Assembly: GCA_021799615.1 (NCBI GenBank)
Contig: JAJZAC010000012.1
Coordinates: 1 to 41,345 of the forward strand
DNA from: Actinomycetes bacterium
Lineage (GTDB): Bacteria; Actinomycetota; Acidimicrobiia; Acidimicrobiales; RAAP-2
Length of the DNA: 41,345 nucleotides
Reading direction: 5' to 3'
Shown here: piece by piece, positions 9,301-17,655 of the stretch
How positions within the stretch are numbered: the stretch's first letter is position 1
Layout of the letters: every line of letters begins with the position of its first letter
The notes under the pieces: generated by a model
The model's database searches: none
Told to the model about the DNA's origin: nothing
The model's input: only the letters and a program-made list of their open reading frames with translations
Position numbers and translations under genes: made by a program

Positions 9301-9494
9301 TGGACCTGCCGCTGCTGCACTCCTCCCCTCCCCGCCCCTCCGTGACCCCCGAACGCCCGAGAATCCCCGAAACACACCGGGGGACCCGGGTAGCGGGGGG
9401 GTGCGAGGGGCGGATCAGCTCCCAGGGCAACTCCCGAGACCCCTGTGAGCCTGCTCCACGCCATCCGGCGGGTCGACTGCCCGCTGGACCACCT

Positions 9495-9514
9495 CGACTT
9501 CAGGAGTCTCCTAG
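9495..9514. repeat. 20-bp direct repeat, copy 2
   Basis: Identical to 6459-6478 (cgacttcaggagtctcctag) and in the same orientation, 3036 bp away. It lies just 9 bp before the operator at 9524-9538. No transposase start is attached to this copy. Confidence 0.7.
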
Positions 9515-9523
9515 ACGACTGAG

Positions 9524-9538
9524 CCGACGGTGTGTCAG
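9524..9538 (+). promoter_or_regulatory. TGAC-N5-GTCAG operator of the first dehydrogenase operon
   Basis: CCGACGGTGTGTCAG is a (C)(T/C)GAC-N5-GTCAG palindrome identical, with two extra bases, to the site upstream of the thiolase. It precedes the first gene (ATG at 9577, or 9553). No clear -10 follows, so the exact promoter is not located. Confidence 0.5.
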
Positions 9539-9576
9539 ATTCTGTTGCCGCTATGCCCCCTGAACCCGACGAGCCC

Positions 9577-10743
9577 ATGGACCTCCGCCCCTCGGCGGGC
9601 CAGGAGGCGTTCCGCGCCGAGGCGCGCGCCTGGCTTCGGGCCAACGCCCCGGCACCCGGCTCCCTCCCGTCGCTCGACACCGCCGAGGGGTTCGAGGCAC
9701 ACCGCCGATGGGAGCACCGCATGGCCGACGACCGCTGGTCGGTGGTCAGTTGGCCCGAGGACTACGGCGGCCGGGGCGCCGGCATCGTGGAGTGGCTGAT
9801 CTTCGAGGAGGAGTACTGGCGGGCCCAGGCGCCCCTCCGCGTGAGCCAGAACGGCATCTTCCTCCTCGCGCCCACCATGTTCGAATTCGGCACCGACGAG
9901 CAGAAGTCCCGGTTCCTCCCCCCCATGGCCAGGGGTGACGAGATCTGGTGCCAGGGGTGGTCCGAGCCCGACGCCGGCAGCGACCTCGCCGGGATCCGCA
10001 GCAGGGCCGTCCGTTCCCCCGCCGGCGGTGGCTGGCTGCTGTCGGGCCAGAAGACGTGGGCGTCGAGAGGCGCGTTCGCCGGGTGGTGTTTCGGGATCTT
10101 CCGCACCGACCCGGACGCCGAGCGCCACCGCGGCCTCACCTACTTCCTCATCGACCTGTCGACGCCCGGGGTCACGGTGCGCCCGATCCCCCAGATCGAC
10201 GGCGAGACCGGGTTCGCCGAGCTCTTCTTCGACGACGTCTTCGTGCCCGACGAACGTGTCCTCGGCCCGGTCGGCCGTGGATGGAACGTGGCCATGGCCA
10301 CCGCCGGTTCCGAGCGCGGCCTCAGCCTGCGCAGCCCGGCCCGGTACACCGAAGCGGCAGATCGGTTGGTCGACCTCTACGCCCGGACGCTCGAGACAGA
10401 CCCTGCCCGCGCCGGGCGCGTCGCCGACGACGTCGCCCGGGCATGGATCGCTGCCGAGGCCTACCGCTGCAACACGCTGTGGACCGTCACCCGGGTGCTC
10501 GAAGGCGGAACAGTCGGCCCGGAGGCGAGCGCGAACAAGATCCACTGGTCCGAGACCGACCTGGCCATCCACACGGCTGCGCTCTCCCTGCTCGGTCCCG
10601 AGGCCGACGTGCACGGTGACGGGGCGGCGAACCCGTGGCTCGACGGGTTCCTCTTCGCGCTGGCCGGACCCATCTACGCCGGCACCAACGAGATCCAACG
10701 CAACGTGGTGGCCGAGCGGGTCCTCGGCCTGCCCAGGTCCTGA
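9577..10743 (+). CDS. acyl-CoA dehydrogenase, long subunit of a FadE pair
   Basis: This 388-residue acyl-CoA dehydrogenase has the flavin/substrate block WCQGWSEPDAGSDLAGIRSR and the C-terminal YAGTNEIQRNVVAERVLGLP. It lacks the usual ERxxFGKPIxxFQ motif, which is present instead in the shorter partner encoded 17 bp downstream. That split is typical of FadE heterotetramers such as FadE28-FadE29 of the mycobacterial cholesterol side-chain pathway, where both proteins are needed to bind FAD. The complex would form a trans-2-enoyl-CoA and pass electrons to ETF. I chose the ATG of MDLRPSAGQ because the paralogue at 15440 begins MDLRPTPSE. ATG 9553 and GTG 9532 are in frame upstream, but the GTG lies inside the operator. 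The substrate is unknown. Confidence 0.88.
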   Translation: MDLRPSAGQEAFRAEARAWLRANAPAPGSLPSLDTAEGFEAHRRWEHRMADDRWSVVSWPEDYGGRGAGIVEWLIFEEEYWRAQAPLRVSQNGIFLLAPTMFEFGTDEQKSRFLPPMARGDEIWCQGWSEPDAGSDLAGIRSRAVRSPAGGGWLLSGQKTWASRGAFAGWCFGIFRTDPDAERHRGLTYFLIDLSTPGVTVRPIPQIDGETGFAELFFDDVFVPDERVLGPVGRGWNVAMATAGSERGLSLRSPARYTEAADRLVDLYARTLETDPARAGRVADDVARAWIAAEAYRCNTLWTVTRVLEGGTVGPEASANKIHWSETDLAIHTAALSLLGPEADVHGDGAANPWLDGFLFALAGPIYAGTNEIQRNVVAERVLGLPRS

Positions 10744-10760
10744 GGGAGCGCGGGTTCGAC

Positions 10761-11819
10761 GTGCGGTTCGCCTTCACCAACCAGCAGCTCGAGCTGCGCG
10801 ATGCCGTCCGCCAGGTGCTCGACGACCGCTGCACACCCGCCGATGTGCGGGCCGCCTACGACGATCCCGATCCACACACGGCACGGTGGGCGACCCTGGC
10901 CGAGCTGGGTGTGGTCGGCATGACCGCGCCCCCCGCGCACGGCGGGCTCGGCATGACCGCCGTCGACCTGGTGCTCGTGCTCGAGGAGGCGGGCCGTTCC
11001 GCCCTGCCCGAGCCACTGGCTGCGACGGCGGCATTGGCCGTGCCGGTGCTCGCTGGCGTCGGGGGTGCGGCCGCAGACCGGTGGCTGCCCGCCATCGTCG
11101 ACGGGTCGGCCGTGCCGGCAGTGGGCCGGGCGGAGCCGGGACCACCGGTCCTGGTGCGGGGTGCCGACGGCGCCGACCTGCTCGTGCTGGTCGGCGAGGA
11201 AGGCGGCGTCCACGTGCTCGGCGCCCACGAAGTCGACGTCACACCCGTGCCGTGCCTCGACCCCACCCGGCGGCTGGCCCGGGTCAGTTGGTCTCCCGGG
11301 GACGGTGCAGCCGGACCCGCCGGGGAGGCGGCCCGCCTCCTCGGCGCCACCGCCGCGGCGGCCACCGCCGCCGAGCTGGTCGGGCTCGCCGAACGTCTGG
11401 TCGCCGACACGGCCGCCTACGCCAAGGAGCGCCACCAGTTCGGGAAGCCGATCGGCAGCTTCCAGGCGGTCAAGCACCTCCTGGCCGGTGCCCTCGTCCA
11501 GCTCGAGTTCGCCCGACCACTCGTCTACGCCTCGGCCTGGGCCCTCACCGAGAACCGCGCCGAGGCGCACCTGGCAGCGTCGGCGGCCAAATCCGCCGCT
11601 GCCGACGCCGCGACCGAGGCGGCCCGCGTCGCCATCCAGGTCCACGGGGCCATCGGCTACACCTGGGAGTGCGACGTCCAGCTGTTCGCCAAGCGGGTGT
11701 GGTCGCTCGTCCCGGCCTGGGGCGACGCCGCCGAGCACCGGGCGGCGCTGCTGGCGGCGCTGGTGGCCCGACGGACCGGGGACGCCTCGGACGGGCGCCG
11801 GGAGCGGGATCGGGGGTAG
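10761..11819 (+). CDS. acyl-CoA dehydrogenase, short subunit of a FadE pair
   Basis: This 352-residue protein starts at the GTG of VRFAFTNQQLELRDA, 17 bp after the previous gene. It has N-terminal helices, a shortened middle domain, and a C-terminal domain with KERHQFGKPIGSFQAVKHLL and IQVHGAIGYTWECDVQLFAK. The ending YAGTNEIQRN is absent but is present in the long partner. The two proteins complement each other as in alpha2-beta2 FadE enzymes of steroid side-chain degradation. It should act in one complex with the preceding subunit, probably translated from the same mRNA. The middle domain is Ala/Gly/Val-rich and poorly conserved. It cannot be said from sequence alone which subunit supplies the catalytic base. 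Confidence 0.87.
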   Translation: MRFAFTNQQLELRDAVRQVLDDRCTPADVRAAYDDPDPHTARWATLAELGVVGMTAPPAHGGLGMTAVDLVLVLEEAGRSALPEPLAATAALAVPVLAGVGGAAADRWLPAIVDGSAVPAVGRAEPGPPVLVRGADGADLLVLVGEEGGVHVLGAHEVDVTPVPCLDPTRRLARVSWSPGDGAAGPAGEAARLLGATAAAATAAELVGLAERLVADTAAYAKERHQFGKPIGSFQAVKHLLAGALVQLEFARPLVYASAWALTENRAEAHLAASAAKSAAADAATEAARVAIQVHGAIGYTWECDVQLFAKRVWSLVPAWGDAAEHRAALLAALVARRTGDASDGRRERDRG

Positions 11820-11933
11820 CGTCTTCCTGAGGGCATCACGAAGCGTGATGGGTCGGTGACCACAGGGGGCGCGGCAGGCGGTGAGCACGTCAGGCAGCCT
11901 TGCCAAGAGCAAGCGATCGGGAGGGAGCCGGGT

Positions 11934-13271
11934 GTGACGCCCCGACCGGAGCAACCCGAGCCATTCCTCCGCGGCGTCGCCTACGGCGCCTACGGCGACG
12001 TCCCGTACCCGCGTGCCGACCCGACCGACCTGGCCCGTCTCCCCTCCGACATCTGGCACGCCGCCGTGGTCCCCGCCGGGGTGCGGCTCGAGCTGGTCGG
12101 CGACGCCGATGCCGTCGACATCGCCTACCGGACGGTGACGTCGGCGCTCGGCTACCGGCGGGAGGGGGCCGGAACGACCTTCGACCTATGGCGCCATGGG
12201 CAGCGGATCTGCCGGGAGGAGGCCGCCCTCGGTGAGGCGACGGTGCGCCTGCCACTCGGTGAGGGCCCGGCCGAGCGCCCGGCCGTCGTCTACTTCCCCG
12301 AAGGCATGCACCCCACGATCCTCTCCGTCACGGCCGTGGGTGGCGAGATCTCCCCCGCGCCGCGCCGGCCCCGATGGTTGGCCATGGGCGACTCGGTGAC
12401 CCAGGGATGGCTGGCGTCGAGCCCGTCCCACGCCTGGACGGCCATCGCTGCCCGCAAGGCGCTGCTCGACGTCGTCAACTTCGGCTACGCCGGCGCCGGT
12501 CGGTTCGAGATCGCCTCCGCCGAGCAGCTGGCCGACCTGCCGGCCGACGTGATCACCGTCGCTGCCGGCGCCAATTGCTGGGGACGGGTCCCCCACAACG
12601 AAGCCATGGTCCGCGAGCAGGTCCGCGCCTTCCTCGAGTTGGTGCGCCTCGGCCACCGGGAGACTCCCCTCGTCGTCATCAGCCCGCTGGCCCGCCCGGA
12701 TGCCGAGACGGCGCCGAACCGCCTGGGGGCCACACTCGGTCAGATCCGTGCCGCCATCGAAGGCGCCGTCGACGAGCGCATCGACGCCGGCGACGCCCAC
12801 CTCGAACTGGTGCGGGGGCAGGACGTCATCACGACCGAGCTGCTCGTCGACGGGATCCACCCCGGCGACGAAGGCCACCGACGCATCGCGGCCACCGTGG
12901 GCAAGTTCCTGTCCAGGGCGGCGACGGAGTCGGCACCCCGTTCGGACGTCCGACGCGCGGATTCCGTGCGCCCGCCACGGGGCATCCGCACGGTGCCACC
13001 GGTCCCGACCCCACCGGCCCCATCACCGCCTGCGGCGGACACCGCCACGTCCCGGTCGCCCGCGCCGGTCGCCGGCACCCCGGTCAGCCGGCCCGGGGCG
13101 CCCGGGACCGCACTGGGGCAACCGGGAACCGCCGACGGTGCCGGCCCGGAAGACCAGTCCCCGGAGGACCAGTCCCCGGACCAGCCGGCGCCGGTTCCCG
13201 AGCTCGACGTGGAGCCGGCATCGCCCGGCGCCAACGGCGTGCCCACCGGACCTGTACCGACGTCCGCCTGA
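11934..13271 (+). CDS. SGNH/GDSL hydrolase with Pro-rich tail
   Basis: GGGAGGGA precedes the GTG at 11934 by a normal distance, giving 445 residues. After an N-terminal beta domain (~1-145) comes an SGNH fold with MGDSVTQG (Ser154), an oxyanion Gly in NFGYAGAG, AAGANCWG (Asn214) and VDGIHPGDEGH (Asp306, His309). All catalytic blocks are present, so it is probably an active ester or acetyl hydrolase. The last ~110 residues are Pro/Ala/Thr-rich and probably disordered, with a repeated PEDQSPEDQSPDQ. There is no signal peptide, so the enzyme looks cytoplasmic. It lies 114 bp after the dehydrogenase pair and 39 bp before the SDR, within the same probable operon. It may remove an ester group from the pathway substrate. 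Confidence 0.82.
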   Translation: MTPRPEQPEPFLRGVAYGAYGDVPYPRADPTDLARLPSDIWHAAVVPAGVRLELVGDADAVDIAYRTVTSALGYRREGAGTTFDLWRHGQRICREEAALGEATVRLPLGEGPAERPAVVYFPEGMHPTILSVTAVGGEISPAPRRPRWLAMGDSVTQGWLASSPSHAWTAIAARKALLDVVNFGYAGAGRFEIASAEQLADLPADVITVAAGANCWGRVPHNEAMVREQVRAFLELVRLGHRETPLVVISPLARPDAETAPNRLGATLGQIRAAIEGAVDERIDAGDAHLELVRGQDVITTELLVDGIHPGDEGHRRIAATVGKFLSRAATESAPRSDVRRADSVRPPRGIRTVPPVPTPPAPSPPAADTATSRSPAPVAGTPVSRPGAPGTALGQPGTADGAGPEDQSPEDQSPDQPAPVPELDVEPASPGANGVPTGPVPTSA

Positions 13272-13310
13272 GCCCCGGTCGGGCGCAGCGGCCCGGGCTA
13301 CGGTCTGCCC

Positions 13311-14120
13311 ATGCAGCTCGCACACGTGATCGAGTCCTTCCGTGCCGACGGCAAGGTGGCCGTCGTCACAGGTGCGGGCAGCGGCATCGGTCGGGCCAGC
13401 GCGCTGGCCCTGGCAGGCGCCGGTGCCATCGTCGTGTGCGCCGACGTCGACGGCCAGCGGGCCGCCGACACCGCCGCCCACATCGAGGCGAGCGGCGGGG
13501 TCGGGTCGTCCGCCACGGTCGACGTGCGCCACCGGTCGGAGGTCGAGGCGCTGGCCGACCGGACCAAGGACGACCACGGCAGCCTCGACGTGTGGTGCAA
13601 CATCGCCGGGATCATGGTCGAGGGACCCATGGTCGGCACCGACGAGGCCGACCTCGACCGCATCATCGCCGTCAACCTGAAGGGGGTCCACTTCGGGTGC
13701 CAGGCCGCGGCCCGGATCATGACCGGGCAGCCGGCAGGCGGCTCGATCGTCAACGCCTCGTCGGCGGCAGCCGACGCCCCGTCGCCGAACGTCTCCGCCT
13801 ATGCCCTGTGCAAGGCGGCTGTGGTCCAGATGACCAAGTCGCTGGCGTTCGAGGTTGGCCGCCGGCACGTGCGCGTCAACGCCGTCGCCCCCGGCTTCGT
13901 CCTCACCAACATGACCGGCCGGTACTTCGTCCGCCCCGACGGCACCGTCGACGAGGAGATGCGCGAAGCCGTGCTGGCGCCGATGCGGGCCCACACGCCG
14001 CTTCGCATGATCGGCGAGGTAGAGGACATCGCCGCCGCCGTCCTCTACCTCGCCTCCGACGCCAGCCGGTTCATGACGGGCCAGGTCCTGCGGCCCAACG
14101 GCGGCGTCGCCATGGTCTGA
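13311..14120 (+). CDS. short-chain dehydrogenase/reductase (SDR)
   Basis: This 269-residue classical SDR has the cofactor motif TGAGSGIG (20-27), a CADVD strand end that favours NAD(H) over NADP(H), the NIAG motif (97-100) and the catalytic triad S151, Y164, K168 (YALCK). The C-terminus VLYLASDASRFMTGQVLRPN is standard. It would oxidise or reduce a hydroxyl/keto group, for example a 3-hydroxyacyl-CoA or a ring alcohol. It is the last gene of the operon that begins with the dehydrogenase pair. A very strong hairpin follows 7 bp after the stop. The substrate is unknown. Confidence 0.9.
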   Translation: MQLAHVIESFRADGKVAVVTGAGSGIGRASALALAGAGAIVVCADVDGQRAADTAAHIEASGGVGSSATVDVRHRSEVEALADRTKDDHGSLDVWCNIAGIMVEGPMVGTDEADLDRIIAVNLKGVHFGCQAAARIMTGQPAGGSIVNASSAAADAPSPNVSAYALCKAAVVQMTKSLAFEVGRRHVRVNAVAPGFVLTNMTGRYFVRPDGTVDEEMREAVLAPMRAHTPLRMIGEVEDIAAAVLYLASDASRFMTGQVLRPNGGVAMV

Positions 14121-14127
14121 GGGGGGA

Positions 14128-14173
14128 GTCAGGTGTCTGCGGGCCCGGCACGCCGGCCCCGCAGACACCTGAC
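14128..14173 (+). terminator. 21-bp hairpin terminator overlapping the next operator
   Basis: A 16-bp stem (GTCAGGTGTCTGCGGG paired with its complement) plus a 5-bp inner stem CCGGC/GCCGG, separated by one C-C mismatch, closes on a 2-base loop. It starts 7 bp after the SDR stop. There is no T-run. The right arm ends in CTGAC, which is also the left half of the operator at 14169-14183. The left arm starts with another GTCAG half-site. Confidence 0.7.
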
Positions 14174-14203
14174 GGATCGTCAGAAAGTAGGTACACTGCC
14201 GAC
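14169..14203 (+). promoter_or_regulatory. TGAC-N5-GTCAG operator with leaderless promoter
   Basis: The operator CTGACGGATCGTCAG (14169-14183) is a perfect palindrome in its arms. CTGACG (14169-14174) acts as a -35 and TACACT (14192-14197) as a -10 with exactly 17 bp between them. Seven bases after the -10 is the ATG at 14204, so the mRNA would begin at the start codon. A repressor on the site would cover the -35 and spacer. Confidence 0.65.
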
Positions 14204-15403
14204 ATGGCCGAGCTGCCGAAGATCATCTCCGTCGACGACCACATCGTCGAGCCCCCCACCGTGTGGAGCGATCGACTCCCGAAGAAGTACCTCGACGTCG
14301 GACCCCGCGTCGTGCGGGGGACCATGCCCGAGGTCACCTACGTCGGCGGCAAGCTGACGGTGAAGGACGGGGGGGGCTCCGTCCCCACCGACTGGTGGCA
14401 CTACGAAGACCTGAAGCGGCCGCTCCTGCGCGTCGACTCCGCCGTCGGGGTGCCCCGGGACCAGGTGACCATGACCGGCATCACCTACGACGACATGCGC
14501 CCCGGCTCCTTCGAGGTCAAGCCCCGCCTCGAGGACATGGACACCAACCATCTCGAGGCGTCGCTGTGCTTCCCCACCTTCCCCCGCTTCTGCGGCCAGA
14601 CGTTCCTCGAGGCGAAGGACAAGGACCTGGCGCTGCTCTGCGTGCAGGCCTACAACGACTGGATGGTCGAGGAGTGGTGCGGCCCCGAGGCCCAGGGGCG
14701 CCTCGTGCCCCTCACCCTCATCCCCCTGTGGGACGCCCACCTGGCGGCCGACGAGGTCCGCCGCAATGCCGAGCGCGGCGTGCGCGCCGTCTGCTTCAGC
14801 GAGATCCCCCCGTTCCTCGGACTGCCCTCGGTCCACGATCCCGACGGCTACTGGGATCCGTTCTTCGCCGCCTGCGCCGAGACGGGGACCGTCGTGAACA
14901 TGCACATCGGGTCGTCGTCGAAGATGCCCTCGACCTCCGAGGACGCCCCCGCCGCCGTGGGCTCGACCCTCACCCACACGAACGCCACGTTCTCCATGAC
15001 CGACTTCATGTTCTCGGGGGTGCTGGTCCGGTTCCCCGAGCTGAAGCTGGCCTACGCCGAGGGCCAGATCGGCTGGATCCCGTACCTGCTGGAGCGGGCC
15101 GACATCGTCTGGGAGGAGAACCGCGGCTGGGGCGGCGTGGCCGACAAGGTCCCGGAGCCCCCGTCCACCTACTTCCACCGCCAGATCTTCGGGTGCTTCT
15201 TCAACGACGCCCACGGGCTCCGGTCGGTGTCCGAGATCGGCGAGGACAACATCACCTACGAGTCCGACTACCCGCACTCGGACTCCACCTGGCCCCACAC
15301 CCGCCAGATCGCCGAGGAGCAGATGCGGGACCTCACCGACGAGCAGCGGTACAAGATCTGCCGGGGCAACGCCATCCGCCTCTACGGGCTCGATCTCGAC
15401 TGA
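14204..15403 (+). CDS. amidohydrolase-family (type 2) metal-dependent hydrolase
   Basis: This 399-residue protein begins ISVDDHIVEPPTVW, the metal-binding start of Amidohydrolase_2 (PF04909) proteins. It continues with LEASLCFPTFPRFCG, a VNMHIGSSS metal-His block and YESDYPHSDSTWP near the end. Members are TIM-barrel hydrolases or decarboxylases (ACMSD-like) that act on C-C or C-N/O bonds. Close actinobacterial homologues often sit in acyl-CoA catabolic clusters. The ATG at 14204 fits the leaderless promoter and gives the expected length. The next gene follows after 36 bp. The reaction cannot be assigned, but the metal ligands appear intact. Confidence 0.88.
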   Translation: MAELPKIISVDDHIVEPPTVWSDRLPKKYLDVGPRVVRGTMPEVTYVGGKLTVKDGGGSVPTDWWHYEDLKRPLLRVDSAVGVPRDQVTMTGITYDDMRPGSFEVKPRLEDMDTNHLEASLCFPTFPRFCGQTFLEAKDKDLALLCVQAYNDWMVEEWCGPEAQGRLVPLTLIPLWDAHLAADEVRRNAERGVRAVCFSEIPPFLGLPSVHDPDGYWDPFFAACAETGTVVNMHIGSSSKMPSTSEDAPAAVGSTLTHTNATFSMTDFMFSGVLVRFPELKLAYAEGQIGWIPYLLERADIVWEENRGWGGVADKVPEPPSTYFHRQIFGCFFNDAHGLRSVSEIGEDNITYESDYPHSDSTWPHTRQIAEEQMRDLTDEQRYKICRGNAIRLYGLDLD

Positions 15404-15439
15404 GCCGGCGACCGCACCGAGCTGGTGCGCATCACCACC

Positions 15440-16651
15440 ATGGACCTCCGCCCTACCCCGTCGGAAGCTGCATTTCGCGCCGAGTTGCGGGAGTGGCTCG
15501 CCACGTCGCTGCCCACCCTGCCGCCCAAGCCCCCACCTCACGACTGGCCGGCCCGCCGCGCCTACGACACCGGGTGGCAGCGCACGCTCTTCGACGCCGG
15601 CTACGCAGGCGTGGACTGGCCGGTCGAGGGAGGCGGCCGGGCGGCGTCACCGGTCGAGCAGCTCATCTTCAAGGAGGAGCTGGAACAGGCACATGCACCC
15701 TACGTCGGGGTGAACTTCGTCGGGTTGCTCCACGCGGGCCCCACCGTCATCGCCGAGGGAACCCCTGAGCAGAAGGCCCGGTACCTGGCGCCGATCCTCC
15801 GGGGCGACGAGGTGTGGTGCCAGGGGTTCTCCGAGCCCGACGCCGGCAGCGACCTGGCCTCCCTGCGGACCCGAGCCGTCCGCGACGGCGACGAGTACGT
15901 GGTCACCGGATCGAAGATCTGGACCTCCCACGCCGAGGTCGCCGACTTCTGCGAGCTCCTGGTGCGCACCGGGCCGGAGGGTAGCCGCCACAAGGGCATC
16001 ACCTGGCTCATCATGCCCATGGACTCGCCGGGGATCGACATCCGCCCCCTCCAGACGATCGCCGGGTCGACCGAGTTCGCCGAACTGTACCTGGACGAGG
16101 TGCGCATCCCAGCGGCCAACCGGGTGGGCGCCGAGAACGACGGCTGGCGGGTGACCATGGTGACCCTCAGCTTCGAGCGGGGGACGGCGTTCGTCGGCGA
16201 CCTGCTGGAGGCGGTCGAGCTCCTGAGCCAGTCCGTCGACCTGGCCCGGCGGACCGGCGCCTGGGATGACCCCGGGGTGCGGCGCCAGGCCGGGCACCTG
16301 CGAGCGGAGCTCGACGCCCTGGCGGCCCTGACCAAGCGGAACGTCTCCCAGGCGGCGCGCACGGGGGTGCCGGGCATCGGCGGCACCGTGTTCAAGCTGG
16401 CCTACACCGAGACCCGCCAGCGGCTCGGTGAGTTCTCCCTCGGCCTACTGGATCGGTGCGGGTTGGCGGCGACTGCGCCCCACCCGCTCGACGGCGGCGG
16501 ACCACTGCCGGTGGGGACGATGGTGGAGGACTGGCTGCGCGGGATCTCGCTCTCCATCGCCGCCGGTACCTCCCAGATCCAGCGGAACATCGTCGCCGAG
16601 CGGATCCTCGGACTCCCCAAGGACCCGCCGGCCGGCGACGGAGAGCGGTGA
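15440..16651 (+). CDS. acyl-CoA dehydrogenase, long subunit of a second FadE pair
   Basis: This 403-residue acyl-CoA dehydrogenase is paralogous to the protein at 9577. It shares the MDLRP start, WCQGFSEPDAGSDLASLRTR and the C-terminal AAGTSQIQRNIVAERILGLP. As in the first pair, the ERxxFGKPIxxFQ motif is missing and is supplied by the following gene. I chose the ATG of MDLRPTPSEAAFRAEL; a GTG at 15425 adds five residues. Neither has a clear ribosome site, so translation may be coupled to the amidohydrolase. Probably one half of a heterotetrameric FAD enzyme of acyl-CoA beta-oxidation. Confidence 0.88.
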   Translation: MDLRPTPSEAAFRAELREWLATSLPTLPPKPPPHDWPARRAYDTGWQRTLFDAGYAGVDWPVEGGGRAASPVEQLIFKEELEQAHAPYVGVNFVGLLHAGPTVIAEGTPEQKARYLAPILRGDEVWCQGFSEPDAGSDLASLRTRAVRDGDEYVVTGSKIWTSHAEVADFCELLVRTGPEGSRHKGITWLIMPMDSPGIDIRPLQTIAGSTEFAELYLDEVRIPAANRVGAENDGWRVTMVTLSFERGTAFVGDLLEAVELLSQSVDLARRTGAWDDPGVRRQAGHLRAELDALAALTKRNVSQAARTGVPGIGGTVFKLAYTETRQRLGEFSLGLLDRCGLAATAPHPLDGGGPLPVGTMVEDWLRGISLSIAAGTSQIQRNIVAERILGLPKDPPAGDGER

Positions 16652-16655
16652 CCCG

Positions 16656-17645
16656 GTGGACTTCGAACTGAGCGACGAGCAGCGGGAACTGGCAGACGGG
16701 ATCCGGCGCCTGTGCCTGGGTCGGCTTCCCCTCGAGGTGCTGCGGCGGAACGAGCGCACCAGCCGGACCGTCGACCGCGCCGCCTGGAGCGAGCTGGCCG
16801 CTGCCGGCGTGTTCGCCATGACCGTGCCCGAGAGCGCCGGCGGCCTCGGCCTCGGCCTGGCCGACGCAGCCGTCGTCTTCGAGGAACTGGGTGCCGGGCT
16901 CGTCCCCGGCCCGCTGGTGGCCACCTTCCTCGCAGCCGGCCGCATCGAAGGGGCGGCCGACGGGTCGGTGATGGTGGGGCTGGCCACGCGACCCCGTCCC
17001 GGCCGGCCCGGCACCGGCGTGCTCCCGTGCATCGTCGAGCACCTCGCCGAACTGGACGTGCTGGTCGTCGACGACGGTGACGGGCTCTCGAGGGTCGACC
17101 CCCGCGCGGTCGACGCCGCGCCGCTCGAACGCCCGTTGGATCCCCTCACCCCGTTGTCGGCTGTCCCCGAGCTCCCCGCCGGCGAGCCTCTGGCCGGCGC
17201 GGCCGAAGCGGCCCGGTGGCGACGGGACGGCGCCGCCCTCACCGGCGCGCTGCAGGTCGGACTGGCCCGGTGGGCGTGCGAGGTCGCCGTCGACTACGCC
17301 ACACAGCGCCACCAGTTCGGCCGGCCTATCGGCAGCTTCCAAGCGGTCAAGCACCTCTGCGCCGACATGGTCGTACGCACCGAGCTGGCCCGCGCCGCCG
17401 TGCATGCCGGCGCCCTCACCGTGGACCAGCCCGACGTGGGTGACGCCGACCGGGCCGTGGCCGGGGCCAAGCTGCTGGCCGACGAGGCCGCCCTGGCCAA
17501 CGGGAGGGCGTCGATCCAGGTCCACGGGGGTATGGGGTTCACGTGGGAGGTCCCGGTCCACCTGGCGGCAAAGCGGGCCCGGGTGCTGGCGACCCACTTC
17601 GGGACGGCCGCCGACCGGGCTGCCGCCCTGGCGGACGGCCTGTAA
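16656..17645 (+). CDS. acyl-CoA dehydrogenase, short subunit of a second FadE pair
   Basis: This 329-residue protein starts at a GTG (VDFELSDEQRELADGIRRL) 4 bp after the previous stop, with GGAGAG upstream. It carries QRHQFGRPIGSFQAVKHLCA and IQVHGGMGFTWEVPVHLAAK. Its middle domain is very short. Length and motif split match the short partners (about 340 aa) of FadE heterotetramers. Tight spacing implies equal expression and complex formation with the preceding subunit. It converges on the thioesterase gene with only a 10-bp gap, so no separate terminator is seen. Confidence 0.87.
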   Translation: MDFELSDEQRELADGIRRLCLGRLPLEVLRRNERTSRTVDRAAWSELAAAGVFAMTVPESAGGLGLGLADAAVVFEELGAGLVPGPLVATFLAAGRIEGAADGSVMVGLATRPRPGRPGTGVLPCIVEHLAELDVLVVDDGDGLSRVDPRAVDAAPLERPLDPLTPLSAVPELPAGEPLAGAAEAARWRRDGAALTGALQVGLARWACEVAVDYATQRHQFGRPIGSFQAVKHLCADMVVRTELARAAVHAGALTVDQPDVGDADRAVAGAKLLADEAALANGRASIQVHGGMGFTWEVPVHLAAKRARVLATHFGTAADRAAALADGL

Positions 17646-17655
17646 TGGCGCGCCC

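Noticed and set aside
12374-14203. Upstream extension of the amidohydrolase frame through the SGNH and SDR genes
   Set aside because: The sequence is Arg/Pro-rich shadow translation. ATG 14204 with its promoter explains the real start.
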